A DNA stretch of 64,000 nt from Spirochaetota bacterium (GTDB lineage Bacteria > Spirochaetota > UBA12135 > COTS27 > JAFLEE01), in NCBI GenBank assembly GCA_017302015.1, contig JAFLEE010000005.1, forward strand, positions 1 through 64,000, written 5' to 3'. The notes beneath the pieces are model-generated. The model searched no databases, was not told the DNA's origin, and saw only the letters and a program-made list of their open reading frames with translations. Each line of letters starts with the position of its first letter. Within the stretch, counting starts at the first letter, position 1. Of the stretch, positions 25,708 through 33,347 are shown piece by piece. A program made the position numbers and the translations under genes.

Positions 25708-26505
25708 ATGCGTTTCGGAATGTGCGCCCATTTTGACCAGGCCGAGTTCTACGGCGCCATGGGGTATGATTACCTCGAGATCCCCGTGGGTTCCTACGTC
25801 GACCTGGACGAGGAAGCTTTCGAGGGAATCGCGGCCAAGGTCGGGCGCGGTCGCATCCCCTGCGAAGCCGTCAATTGCTTCTTCCCCGGGAGCCTGCGCC
25901 TCACCGGCGAGGGCGTAAACCCCGAGGCCATCGCCGCCCACGCGGAAAAAGCGCTTTCGCGCGCGGCGCGCCTGGGCGTGAAGGTCGCGGTCGTCGGCAG
26001 CGGCGGGGCCCGGAAAGTGCCGGAAGGTTTCGACCCCCTGCGCGGCCGGCATCAATTCGCGAGGGCCCTCTCCATCGTCGGGGATGCGGGGCTGCGACAC
26101 GGCATCCTCATCGTCATCGAACCGCTCAACCGCGGCGAGACCAATCTCGTCAACCGCTTCCAGGACGGGGCCGCCTTGGCGGAGGAAATCGACCATCCCG
26201 GCGTGCGCACCCTCATCGATTATTACCACATGGCCGTGGAGGAGGAGGATTCCGCCGTCCTGCTCGAACATCCGGGAGCCCTCCGCCATGTGCACATCGC
26301 CAATCCGGCCGGACGCGTCTTCCCCAGGGACGTCGAAGAATCCGCCTATGGTGCCTTCTTTTCGGTTCTCGCGAAGGCGGGATATCACGAGCGCATGAGC
26401 GTCGAGGGGAAAAGCGAGGATCCGGCCAAGGACGCTCCCCCGGCCCTCGCGGCCCTGAAGACCCTTTCGGCACGCGCCACGTCGCGGCCGGCCATGGCGG
26501 TCTGA
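25708..26505 (+). CDS. Xylose-isomerase-like TIM-barrel sugar isomerase/epimerase
   Basis: This is a 265-residue protein of the xylose isomerase-like / endonuclease IV-like TIM barrel superfamily. The ATG at 25708 has CCAGGAG just upstream, and the longer frame from 25633 lacks support. MRFGMCAHFDQAEF opens strand 1 and YDYLEIPVGSYVDL strand 2. Metal-site residues are recognisable in IVIEPLNRGETNLV (the metal-ligand Glu), in RTLIDYYHMAVEE (Asp and His), in RHVHIAN (His) and in MSVEGKSED (Glu). Members include hydroxypyruvate isomerase, tagatose and ketose 3-epimerases. Placed at the end of the pectin region, it may process a uronate- or rhamnose-derived ketose. The substrate is not assigned. 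Confidence 0.85.
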   Translation: MRFGMCAHFDQAEFYGAMGYDYLEIPVGSYVDLDEEAFEGIAAKVGRGRIPCEAVNCFFPGSLRLTGEGVNPEAIAAHAEKALSRAARLGVKVAVVGSGGARKVPEGFDPLRGRHQFARALSIVGDAGLRHGILIVIEPLNRGETNLVNRFQDGAALAEEIDHPGVRTLIDYYHMAVEEEDSAVLLEHPGALRHVHIANPAGRVFPRDVEESAYGAFFSVLAKAGYHERMSVEGKSEDPAKDAPPALAALKTLSARATSRPAMAV

Positions 26506-26543
26506 ACCCGCCACGCACCGGCCGAGGCCGGGGCGCTACCTAT

Positions 26544-26780
26544 TTAGAGGGCCTTATGGCTGCCGTCGCAGAACGGCGGGTTCTTCGTGTGCTTGCACTG
26601 GCATAGCGCCGTTTTTTTCTTGGCGTCGAGGGTGAAGGCCAGGGGCGTGAACCCGCTTCCCTTATGGGACCCGTCGCAAAAGGGTTGCTTGGAGGATTTT
26701 CCGCAGGCGCACCAATGGTAGGTTCCCGCGTCGAGTTCTTGGACGGCGGGAAATTTGGCGGCAATGGTCGGATCGGGCAT
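26544..26780 (-). CDS. Tandem CDGSH iron-sulfur domain protein
   Basis: This is a 78-residue small protein with two CDGSH [2Fe-2S] motifs. The first is WCACGKSSKQPFCDGSHKG and the second LCQCKHTKNPPFCDGSHKA; each has the CxCx2(S/T)x3PxCDG(S)H spacing with three Cys and one His as ligands. The start at 26780 (MPDPTIAAKF) is favoured by a TGGAG site 6 nt before it; the longer frame to 26915 adds a segment without family resemblance. Microbial relatives of mitoNEET act in redox or cluster handling, but no role is known here. It converges with the isomerase gene; a GC-rich CCGGCC/GGCCGG hairpin at about 26517-26530 separates them. Confidence 0.9.
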   Translation of the reverse strand: MPDPTIAAKFPAVQELDAGTYHWCACGKSSKQPFCDGSHKGSGFTPLAFTLDAKKKTALCQCKHTKNPPFCDGSHKAL

Positions 26781-27032
26781 GGGAGCTCCAGGGGGGATGC
26801 CTTTCGAGGCGTTCTTCCCAATATAATCTTCGCCCACCGGGAATACAAACCTTCGGAAGCCTGCAGACCGTTTAACCACCGAATACCCATTCCCGATGTC
26901 GATGGGCCATTCCAATCGATCACTGGATCTCGTGCCGCGGCGAGTCCCGAATACCCGAGGAATCCCGGGAATTTATCAGATTTAGGCATCCTCCCATTTC
27001 GCGCTCGAAGCATGGAATTCCTCGGGGTTATG
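26781..27032. other. Intergenic spacer without a recognisable gene
   Basis: About 250 bp between the CDGSH start and the XRE-cupin operator array. Its base composition is more AT-rich than the flanks. An open frame on the minus strand runs into it from the CDGSH gene but shows no family pattern. Apart from probable promoter sequence for the CDGSH gene I see nothing in it. Confidence 0.5.
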
Positions 27033-27101
27033 ACTTAACTCTCTTAATTGACACTTAAGCGAAAGTGTCATATACTTAAGTATCTTTATCCAGAGTTAAG
27101 T
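27033..27101 (+). promoter_or_regulatory. XRE-cupin promoter with four evenly spaced ACTTAA boxes
   Basis: TTGACA at 27048-27053 and TATACT at 27071-27076 with a 17-bp spacer form a near-perfect sigma-70 promoter. Four 8-bp boxes lie at 27033-27040 (ACTTAACT), 27053-27060 (ACTTAAGC), 27074-27081 (ACTTAAGT) and 27094-27101 (AGTTAAGT). Their centres are 20, 21 and 20 bp apart, about two helical turns, so they face one side of the DNA. Box 2 touches the -35, box 3 overlaps the -10, and box 4 ends on the base before the ATG. A further 8-bp inverted repeat, TGACACTT / AAGTGTCA, lies at 27049-27070. Strong autoregulation is inferred. Confidence 0.7.
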
Positions 27102-27740
27102 ATGCCTACCCCGAAAAAGAAAACACCCCCCAGAAACCCGTCCCCACCGCGCCACGGGTTCGGGGAAAAACTACGCGCCGTGCGCGAGCGCAGACGAATG
27201 ACCCTGAAAGAAGTAGCCGAGCGGGCCTCCCTCAGCGAATCCATGATCTCCCAGATCGAGACGAACAAGGTCTCGCCCGCCATCGACACGCTCATCGCCA
27301 TCGCGGAGATCCTCGAGATCGACCTGGAGTACCTCTTCGCCGACCTGAAGCGCGGCCGGGCGGTGCACCTGGTGCGGCGGGCCGAGCGACAAAAACTCAT
27401 CCTCCCCGAGGTCCGCTACGAGCAATTATCGCGCACCCAGGGGGACGACGAAGCGGGGGGCATGGAGGCCTACCTGCTGGAGATCGACCCCGGCGGCGAA
27501 AAAGCCTCCACCGGGTACGGGCATGTGGGGAAGGAACTGGGCCTCGTCCTGGAGGGCCGCGGTTCGTTCCGCATCGGCAACCAGGAATGGGAATTGGAAA
27601 CCGGCGACTCCATCTCGTTCTCCTCCGATGTGCCCCATGCGCTGCGCAACACGGGCAAGTCCCTTCTGCGCGCCCTCTGGGTGGTCACTCCGCCCCGTGG
27701 CGTCTTTATGGCCGATGCCCGACCCCGAAACCGTTCCTAG
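27102..27740 (+). CDS. XRE-family regulator with C-terminal cupin domain
   Basis: This is a 212-residue regulator. The ATG at 27102 is preferred; an upstream TTG at 27048 would lie inside the promoter. After a basic N-terminal tail, residues ~17-75 form an XRE helix-turn-helix: KLRAVRERRRMTLKEVAERA, then SLSESMISQIETNKVSPA. The C-terminal half is a cupin barrel with the motif strands GYGHVGKELGLVLEGRGSF and GDSISFSSDVPHALRNTG; the family uses such domains to bind small ligands or metals. Its stop codon overlaps the TAGGAG ribosome-binding site of the aconitase-like gene 8 bp downstream, so the regulator is in the operon it presumably controls. The ligand is unknown; an organic acid related to the downstream enzymes is a fair guess. 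Confidence 0.9.
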   Translation: MPTPKKKTPPRNPSPPRHGFGEKLRAVRERRRMTLKEVAERASLSESMISQIETNKVSPAIDTLIAIAEILEIDLEYLFADLKRGRAVHLVRRAERQKLILPEVRYEQLSRTQGDDEAGGMEAYLLEIDPGGEKASTGYGHVGKELGLVLEGRGSFRIGNQEWELETGDSISFSSDVPHALRNTGKSLLRALWVVTPPRGVFMADARPRNRS

Positions 27741-27748
27741 GAGCCCCC

Positions 27749-29026
27749 ATGGGAAAGACCCTCGCGCAAAAGATCTTCGATGCCCATGTGGTGGAGCAAC
27801 CCTTCGGAGGATGCTTCGTCCTCAAACTCGACCGGGTGTTCTGCCACGAGATCACCACGCCCTTCGCCATCGCCGACCTCGTGGCCCGGGGGAAGGACCG
27901 CGTCTTCGACCCGACGAAGATCAAGGCCGTCATCGACCACGTCACCCCGGCGAAGGACACCAAGACCGCGGAGCAGGGGAAGGTCCTGCGCGAATGGGCC
28001 CGGCGCCACGGCATCCGCGATTTCTTCGATATCGGCAGGAATGGTGTGTGCCACGCCCTCTTCCCGGAGAAGGGCTTCGTCAGGCCGGGGTTCACCGTCA
28101 TCATGGGGGATAGCCACACGTGCACCCACGGCGCCTTCGGTGCCTTCGCCGCGGGCGTAGGCACCACCGACCTTGAAGTGGGGATCCTCAAGGGCGTGTG
28201 CGCTTTCCGCGCCCCGCGCACCATGCGCTTCCATCTCACGGGCCAGCTCCGCCGGGGCGTCGGCGCCAAGGACGTCATCCTCCACCTCATCGCCCGCATC
28301 GGGGTGAACGGGGCCACCGACCACATCATGGAGTTTGCGGGGCCCGTGGTCGACCGGCTCAGCATGGAGGGCCGCATGACCCTCTGCAATATGGCCGTGG
28401 AGGCGGGCGCAACCTCGGGGATCTGCGCCCCGGACCGAACCACGGTGGAATACCTTTGGCCCCATCTCAAGGGGGATTTCGCCTCGAAGGAAGCGGCCTT
28501 GGAGGAATACGGGAAGTGGGCCTCCGATCCCGACGCGGCCTACGCCTCGGTCACCGAGATCGACCTGTCCTCCCTCGAACCCCAATGTACGTTCGGCCAT
28601 AAGCCCGACCAGGTGAAGCCCGTTTCGGCCATGGAAGGCACCCGGGTCGACCAGGTCTATATCGGCTCCTGCACCAACGGGCGCCTCGAAGACCTGAGGG
28701 CCACCGCGGCCGTGCTCAAGGGCAAGAAGGTCGCCTCCGCCGTGCGCGCCATCGTCTCCCCCGCGACCCCGGCCGTGTACGCCCGGGCCCTGGAGGAGGG
28801 GCTCATCGGGATCTTTATGGAGGCGGGCTTCTGCGTTACCAACCCCACCTGCGGAGCCTGCCTCGGCATGAGTAGCGGCGTGCTCGCCCCCGGCGAAGTC
28901 TGCGCCTCGACCACCAACCGCAATTTTTCCGGCCGCATGGGCAAGGGGGGCACGGTGCACCTCATGGGCCCCGAAAGCGCCGCCGCCACGGCCCTCGCTG
29001 GCGCGATCACCCGCGCCGAAACCTGA
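27749..29026 (+). CDS. Aconitase superfamily large subunit (isopropylmalate/homoaconitate dehydratase type)
   Basis: This is a 425-residue catalytic subunit of a 4Fe-4S hydro-lyase. The cluster Cys ligands are C308 in YIGSCTNGR and C368 and C371 in NPTCGACLG. GDSHTCTHGAFGAFAAGVGT (about residues 120-139) is the family active-site block. The length fits the shorter, archaeal-type LeuC/HacA form, not the ~470-residue E. coli LeuC. The small subunit is encoded next to it. The start at 27749 has TAGGAG at the right distance. Family members interconvert 2- and 3-hydroxy acids such as isopropylmalate, homocitrate, citramalate or 2,3-dimethylmalate. No leuA, leuB or other leucine gene is in the window, so leucine synthesis should not be assumed. 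Confidence 0.88.
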   Translation: MGKTLAQKIFDAHVVEQPFGGCFVLKLDRVFCHEITTPFAIADLVARGKDRVFDPTKIKAVIDHVTPAKDTKTAEQGKVLREWARRHGIRDFFDIGRNGVCHALFPEKGFVRPGFTVIMGDSHTCTHGAFGAFAAGVGTTDLEVGILKGVCAFRAPRTMRFHLTGQLRRGVGAKDVILHLIARIGVNGATDHIMEFAGPVVDRLSMEGRMTLCNMAVEAGATSGICAPDRTTVEYLWPHLKGDFASKEAALEEYGKWASDPDAAYASVTEIDLSSLEPQCTFGHKPDQVKPVSAMEGTRVDQVYIGSCTNGRLEDLRATAAVLKGKKVASAVRAIVSPATPAVYARALEEGLIGIFMEAGFCVTNPTCGACLGMSSGVLAPGEVCASTTNRNFSGRMGKGGTVHLMGPESAAATALAGAITRAET

Positions 29027-29040
29027 TCAAGGAGACCCCC

Positions 29041-29565
29041 GTGAAACCATTCGGCGGCCCAGCCCTCTTCCTCGACCGCAGCGACATCAATACCGATGAA
29101 ATCATCCCGGCCCGCTACCTCACCGAGTCGACGAAAGAAGCCCTTAAACCCCACCTCCTGGAGGACCTCGACCTCCCCGGCTTCGACGCCGCAGTCGATC
29201 TTGCGTGCATGGGGGTCATTTTGACCCGGGCTAATTTCGGGTGCGGATCCTCGAGGGAACATGCGCCCTGGGCCCTGGAAGTAAACGGCATAAACGCGGT
29301 GATCGCCGAGAGTTTCGCCAGGATTTTCCGGCAAAACATGGCCAATGGCGGCCTCCTCGCCATCGAACTTCCCAAGCCGACCATCGAGGAAATCTTCACC
29401 CGATTCAAGGGGAAAACTGCCCGAGTCCAAATCGACTTGAAGGCTTCCGTAGTGGAAATTACGGTTGATTCATCGGTCGCAACCTTCCCCTTCCGACTCT
29501 CCCCGTTTGATCGAGCACTTGTCGACGCGGGCGGCTGGGTGGATTTCGCCGATGCCCGATATTGA
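29041..29565 (+). CDS. Aconitase superfamily small subunit (LeuD-like)
   Basis: This is a 174-residue swivel-domain subunit that pairs with the preceding large subunit. The start is GTG at 29041, with AAGGAGA just upstream. DRSDINTDEIIPARYL (residues ~12-27) and ANFGCGSSREHAPWALE (about 64-80) are the diagnostic blocks; the second supplies the substrate-specificity and catalytic Ser region. The C-terminus ends with FDRALVDAGGWVDFA. It starts 14 bp after the large subunit stop. Together they form the complete heterodimeric hydro-lyase. Substrate specificity cannot be told from eye inspection. Confidence 0.87.
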   Translation: MKPFGGPALFLDRSDINTDEIIPARYLTESTKEALKPHLLEDLDLPGFDAAVDLACMGVILTRANFGCGSSREHAPWALEVNGINAVIAESFARIFRQNMANGGLLAIELPKPTIEEIFTRFKGKTARVQIDLKASVVEITVDSSVATFPFRLSPFDRALVDAGGWVDFADARY

Positions 29566-29616
29566 ATCACCCAATCACAAAACGCGATTCCGAGGCCCAA
29601 TTAAGGAAACACAATC

Positions 29617-30087
29617 ATGAACAAAGACCGCGGCGGCTATTGGGTACTCGCCCAAGTGCTTCTCCTCGCCCTTCACTTCGCCTTGCCCTTCTTCTGGAAG
29701 GGGCCCTATTCCTGGGGAAAGTTCCTGGAACCTCCCATGGCATGGATTGCCTTCCCCTTCGCCCTCCTTGGCGCCTTTTTTACCCTCGGTGGATTCTTCA
29801 AATTGGGATCCAATCTCACCGCATTTCCACGGCCCCTGGAATCCGGCGAATTGGTGGACCGGGGGGTTTACGCCTTCGTGCGTCATCCGATCTACTCGGG
29901 TTTGATCTGCCTCTGCCTGGCCTGGGCGCTTCTTTGGAACAGCGCGCTTCCATTCTTATCTTGCGCCGGCGTGTTCGTTTTTTTCGAACGAAAAGCGTCG
30001 CGCGAGGAGCGATGGTTAGTGGAGAAATACCCGGGATACGGGGCTTACCGGAGGCGGGTGAGGAAATTGGTGGCGTTTTTGTATTGA
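29617..30087 (+). CDS. Isoprenylcysteine carboxyl methyltransferase (ICMT/PEMT)-like membrane protein
   Basis: This is a 156-residue integral membrane protein. About four hydrophobic segments are visible: WVLAQVLLLALHFALPFFW, MAWIAFPFALLGAFFTLGGF, the region around the motif, and LPFLSCAGVFVFF. The SAM-binding methyltransferase signature is GVYAFVRHPIYSGLI, followed near the C-terminus by EERWLVEKYPGYGAYRRRVRKL. Bacterial members of this family methylate lipids or unidentified small molecules. It begins 51 bp after the LeuD-like gene, so it is probably the fourth gene of the XRE-cupin operon, but a link to hydro-lyase chemistry is not evident. An IS256-type remnant starts within a few bases of its stop. 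Confidence 0.8.
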   Translation: MNKDRGGYWVLAQVLLLALHFALPFFWKGPYSWGKFLEPPMAWIAFPFALLGAFFTLGGFFKLGSNLTAFPRPLESGELVDRGVYAFVRHPIYSGLICLCLAWALLWNSALPFLSCAGVFVFFERKASREERWLVEKYPGYGAYRRRVRKLVAFLY

Positions 30088-30089
30088 GG

Positions 30090-30247
30090 GGGTGGCATTA
30101 AATTTTTTGGCACATTCTTTAGGCAGCCCCAATTCCGTCCTCCCTTTTTTATTAAATCCATATTGCGACATTTCCTCGCTTCCCAGGTCGGGGTCGCCAC
30201 ATAACGGAGATTAACGCTGACTAGCATCAGGGTGCTCGTATTTCGCT
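30090..30247 (-). mobile_element. IS256-family end remnant (transposase C-terminus, reverse orientation)
   Basis: Read on the minus strand this encodes TSTLMLVSVNLRYVATPTW, then EARKCRNMDLIKKGGRNWG. It aligns with the C-terminus of the neighbouring intact transposase (SALMLVCARLRYVAASAWG, then NMNLIQKKGGNRRGRLKKN). Its outer end, GGTGGCATTAAATTTTTTGG, resembles the terminal sequence of that element. Only about 50 codons and one end survive, in the opposite orientation. It is cut at the left end of the full IS256 element near 30247. Confidence 0.7.
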
Positions 30248-31519
30248 GGTAGCGTATAATATCTTTCGCGCATTTTAGGAAGCCTATTTATTCGGTAGAT
30301 CAAAATAAGCAACTTCATCAGCGTCAACGAGGGACTCATCAAGAGCCAACTCGGCGAAATGGTTTGGGAGACTGTTGAGGATACCCTCAACGCCCTTCTC
30401 GACCAAGAAGATGACAGACTCTGCCAAGCGGCCAAGTATGAGCCCACGGAGGCACGGAAAGACTCCCGTGCAGGAAAATATCATCGGAAGTTGGAAACGA
30501 AGGCCGGAGAAATCGATCTGGCGGTCCCAAAACTGATATACGGCAAGTTCGAGACTGCAATTATTGAACGATACAAGCGTCCGGAGTCTTCGGTTGAAGA
30601 ATCTCTCATTGAAATGTATCTGGCAGGAGTGTCTGTTCGTAGAGTCGAGGACATCACAGAAGCCCTCTGGGGTTCAAAGGTCAGTCCCGCTACCATTAGC
30701 AATCTCAACCAAAAGGCCTATGGAAAAATCGAGGTATGGCGCAACCGCCGGCTCGATGAGGTCGAATACCCGTACGTCTATGCCGATGGCGTGTTTCTCA
30801 AAAGAAACTTTGGCGGCGAATACCAAAATGTATCCGTCTTGGTCGCCATCGGAGTGAACAAGCTTGGTTTCCGTGAAATTCTCGGAGCTTGCGAGGGTGC
30901 CAGAGAAGACAAGGACAATTGGAGAAATTTCCTGGTACACCTCAAGGAGCGCGGCCTAACGGGCGTGAAACTATTCATAACGGACAAGTGCCTGGGTGCG
31001 GAAGAGGCCATTAGGGACGTCTATCCAGATGCCAAATGGCAAAGGTGCGCAGTGCACTTCTACCGGAACATGTTCTCGGCACTGCCGTATAGTAAAACCG
31101 AAGAGGTCATGGCTATGCTTAAGGCTATCCATGCGTCTGAAGACCTTGAGAGCGCCAGACAGAAGGCGAAGAGCATTGTTGAAAAATTGGAATCTATGAA
31201 ACTGAGGGTCGCTGCCGAGAAGTTGGCGGTTGGGATCAAGGAAACCCTGACCTACATGAACTTCCCCCGGGAGCATTGGATGAAAATTAGAACCACCAAT
31301 GGTTTGGAACGAATCAACCGGGAGTTGAAACGAAGGACCCGGGTGGTGGGAACCTTCCCCGATGGTCAATCAGCCCTGATGCTCGTCTGCGCCCGACTCA
31401 GATACGTGGCGGCCTCAGCCTGGGGCACAAAAAGGTATCTCAACATGAATCTCATCCAAAAAAAAGGAGGAAACCGAAGGGGTCGCCTAAAAAAAAATGC
31501 GAAAGAATATTGACACCCC
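30248..31519 (+). mobile_element. IS256-family insertion sequence
   Basis: A ~1.27-kb element carries one transposase gene. The left end GGTAGCGTATAATATCTTTC and the complement of the right end (31519 leftward), GGGGTGTCAATATTCTTTCG, are imperfect inverted repeats. Both run into a T-rich tract and AGG..GCC. I could not find a target duplication: the left flank is IS256 debris and the right flank is the IS30 end. Boundaries are good to a few bases. Confidence 0.7.
30359..31513 (+). CDS. IS256-family transposase
   Basis: This is a 384-residue DDE transposase of the mutator/IS256 type. The three catalytic residues are recognisable: Asp in YPYVYADGVFLKR, Asp in LFITDKCLGAEEA, and Glu in RTTNGLERINRELKRR. 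After the second comes AKWQRCAVHFYRNM, the family C-x-x-H region. The second block reads TDKCLG instead of the usual SDGHxGL, a noticeable departure. In-frame sequence upstream (SVNEGLIKSQLGE) continues family-like to a stop at about 30296, but has no ATG, GTG or TTG. Either translation starts at 30359 or the N-terminus has lost its start codon. The base composition is lower in GC than the neighbours, as expected of an acquired element. Confidence 0.9.
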   Translation: MVWETVEDTLNALLDQEDDRLCQAAKYEPTEARKDSRAGKYHRKLETKAGEIDLAVPKLIYGKFETAIIERYKRPESSVEESLIEMYLAGVSVRRVEDITEALWGSKVSPATISNLNQKAYGKIEVWRNRRLDEVEYPYVYADGVFLKRNFGGEYQNVSVLVAIGVNKLGFREILGACEGAREDKDNWRNFLVHLKERGLTGVKLFITDKCLGAEEAIRDVYPDAKWQRCAVHFYRNMFSALPYSKTEEVMAMLKAIHASEDLESARQKAKSIVEKLESMKLRVAAEKLAVGIKETLTYMNFPREHWMKIRTTNGLERINRELKRRTRVVGTFPDGQSALMLVCARLRYVAASAWGTKRYLNMNLIQKKGGNRRGRLKKNAKEY

Positions 31520-31522
31520 AGG

Positions 31523-32638
31523 TTCAAGAACTAAGTGCAACACCTAGGAATTCGGAGGCATTCCTGAAGGCGTAGTAAATAGGCGCCCTTGATGGCAAGG
31601 TTGTTTTACCACAAACACCAAACCACAAGGACGCCCGCATGAAGCCTACTACCAGCACCCCGACGACGTCAAGAAAGCCATATTCCCACCTCCAGCCTTA
31701 TGAAAGGGGTGTAATCGCACTGGGTCGGGCCCAGTCGCTCTCTCTTCGTATGATCGCCCAATGCCTGGGCCGCAACACTTCGACCATCTCCCGGGAACTC
31801 AGGCGCAATCATGCGCCAGTCTACACGTCTTGCTATCTTCCCCACCGTGCCCAGGAAAGGGCCCAATTGCGTTGGCACACCACCCATCAACGAGTTCGCA
31901 TAGCGGATGCTGCCGTACGCACATGCATTGATAAGCAATTGGCCTTGGGCTGGACCCCCGAACTCATCGCTGGACGCCTGCGACTTGTCCATCCGGAGCG
32001 CTATGTCTCGCACGAAGCTATCTACCAATACGTCTATACCGTGCGTCGAGATTTAATCCCCACCCTCCCTTTCGCCCACCGGGTTCGACGAAAACGTGGC
32101 TCGGCCCGGGGCAAGCGGGCAGCAAAGATTCCCAATCGGGTGATGATCGACAAGCGTCCTGTGTATGTTGAAAGCCGCAAGCGCTTCGGCGATTGGGAGG
32201 GCGACACGCTGGTTTCCCGGGCAAGCCGCACCACCTTGGTAGTAGCCGCGGAACGTCGAAGTCGCCAGATTAGGCTAGCCCGAACTTCCAGTCGGGAGGC
32301 GAAAACGGTGTCCCGGGCGATGATCCGGAATCTACGTCGGGCACCTCAATTGCCCCATCACACTCTCACGCTCGACAACGGTTTGGAGTTTGCCGACCAC
32401 GCGGCGATCCAGCGAAGCAGCGGCGCGTCTGTCTATTTCTGCCGGCCGTATCACAGTTGGGAGAAGGGGACGGTCGAGCAACTCAATGGTCTCGTGCGAC
32501 GCTTTCTTCCCAAGGGGACGGATTTTGCCAAGGTCACCCGTCAGGAACTCAACAGGATAGAATCACATCTGAACAACCGACCCAGAAAGTGTCTAGGTTT
32601 TCTGACGCCCAATGAGTTTGTTGCACTTGCTGCTTGAA
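31523..32638 (+). mobile_element. IS30-family insertion sequence
   Basis: A 1116-bp element has terminal inverted repeats TTCAAGAACTAAGTGCAACA (31523-31542) and the complement of 32619-32638, TTCAAGCAGCAAGTGCAACA. They match at 17 of 20 positions. The right repeat overlaps the transposase stop codon. Its left end abuts the IS256 element, and its right end sits inside a fragment of the giant-protein paralogue. No clear target duplication is visible. Confidence 0.85.
31639..32637 (+). CDS. IS30-family transposase
   Basis: This is a 332-residue transposase. The N-terminal HTH region reads RGVIALGRAQSLSLRMIAQC, then LGRNTSTISRELRRN, the IS30 signature. The DDE catalytic residues are in RFGDWEGDTLV (Asp), TLTLDNGLEFADH (Asp) and SWEKGTVEQLNGLVRRF (Glu). 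The C-terminal block LNNRPRKCLGFLTPNEF is also typical of the family. It appears intact and uninterrupted, so the element may still be mobile. It starts 97 bp inside the left inverted repeat. Confidence 0.94.
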   Translation: MKPTTSTPTTSRKPYSHLQPYERGVIALGRAQSLSLRMIAQCLGRNTSTISRELRRNHAPVYTSCYLPHRAQERAQLRWHTTHQRVRIADAAVRTCIDKQLALGWTPELIAGRLRLVHPERYVSHEAIYQYVYTVRRDLIPTLPFAHRVRRKRGSARGKRAAKIPNRVMIDKRPVYVESRKRFGDWEGDTLVSRASRTTLVVAAERRSRQIRLARTSSREAKTVSRAMIRNLRRAPQLPHHTLTLDNGLEFADHAAIQRSSGASVYFCRPYHSWEKGTVEQLNGLVRRFLPKGTDFAKVTRQELNRIESHLNNRPRKCLGFLTPNEFVALAA

Positions 32639-33290
32639 TCCGGGCACTACCAAGGCCGCCTGGGTCGCCACATTGGCCACCGTCGAGAGCCCCGTGGTCA
32701 CGGCGTTCCCGATGCCGGCGGTGAGCATGCCCACCCCGGCCACCGCCATCCCCTTAACGTTATCCAGGGCGATCTCCCCGGCGAATTTCCCGTAAAATGC
32801 GCCCGTGGCGATGGTATCCGCCGCCGTGAAGGCCGCCATGATGCCGCCAGAGGCGATGGCACCGACACCCGTGGCCGCCAGTGCCACACTGGCCACGATG
32901 GAAACGACGGAAGAAAGCGAGGGGGCGGCGAGTTTATTCTTGTCTTTCTTCCCGTCCGCATCCGTATGCGTCCCACATCTTCATTTTCCAAAACGGGGTA
33001 TGGGTGGCCTCATCGCCCCTGCCTTTAGCGATCTGGGCCGCCCGAAAGGCCGTCATGAGGGCGTCCATCTGCCCCAGGCCCAATTTCGTCACGGTCATGG
33101 GGTCTTCGACGCTATTGGTGGAGAACTCGGAAGCCCGGCCTACATGGGCGAACATCTGGGCGGCGGTGTAGATGCTGTCTTTGGGCTTGCCGTTTAAGTA
33201 CTGGTCTGGTTTTCCCATCCCGCGACTCCGACTGAAATACTCGCGCTCCCGGTTCGCTTCGCTCACAGGTTGCGCTGCGCTCCCAGTCCT
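32639..33290 (-). pseudogene. Broken fragment of a paralogue of the giant exported protein
   Basis: Two frames on the minus strand match the giant protein (34079-41101). One carries MGKPDQYLNGKPKDSIYTAA and MTVTKLGLGQMDALMTAFRA, matching residues near its YTAAQMFSHVGRAPEF region. The second carries ASVALAATGVGAIASGG and GMLTAGIGNAVTTGLSTVAN, matching VSVALTATGVGAVASG and its neighbours. A single-base shift near 32940-32955 separates the two frames, in a position where the giant protein reads KKMWDDTDPDGKKD. The IS30 element truncates the remnant at 32638. The DNA remains visibly similar, so the duplication is fairly recent. Its upstream end (residues beginning MRTGSAAQPVSEANRERE) is unrelated. 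Confidence 0.8.
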
Positions 33291-33347
33291 CATCGCTTCC
33301 CAATTTTTACGAAGACCAGATGATTATAATGCCGGAAATCAATCTCT

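Noticed and set aside
26517-26530. CCGGCC-GA-GGCCGG as a terminator between convergent genes
   Set aside because: The two-base loop and lack of a T-run make it a weak candidate; mentioned only in passing.
27048-27101. TTG at 27048 as the start of the XRE-cupin gene
   Set aside because: It lies in the -35 element and the extra residues have no family likeness; the ATG at 27102 is used.
33172-33330. Possible short repeats rich in GAAGCGAACC-like units near the paralogue fragment
   Set aside because: Only one copy of each unit is visible in the window, so a repeat family cannot be shown.
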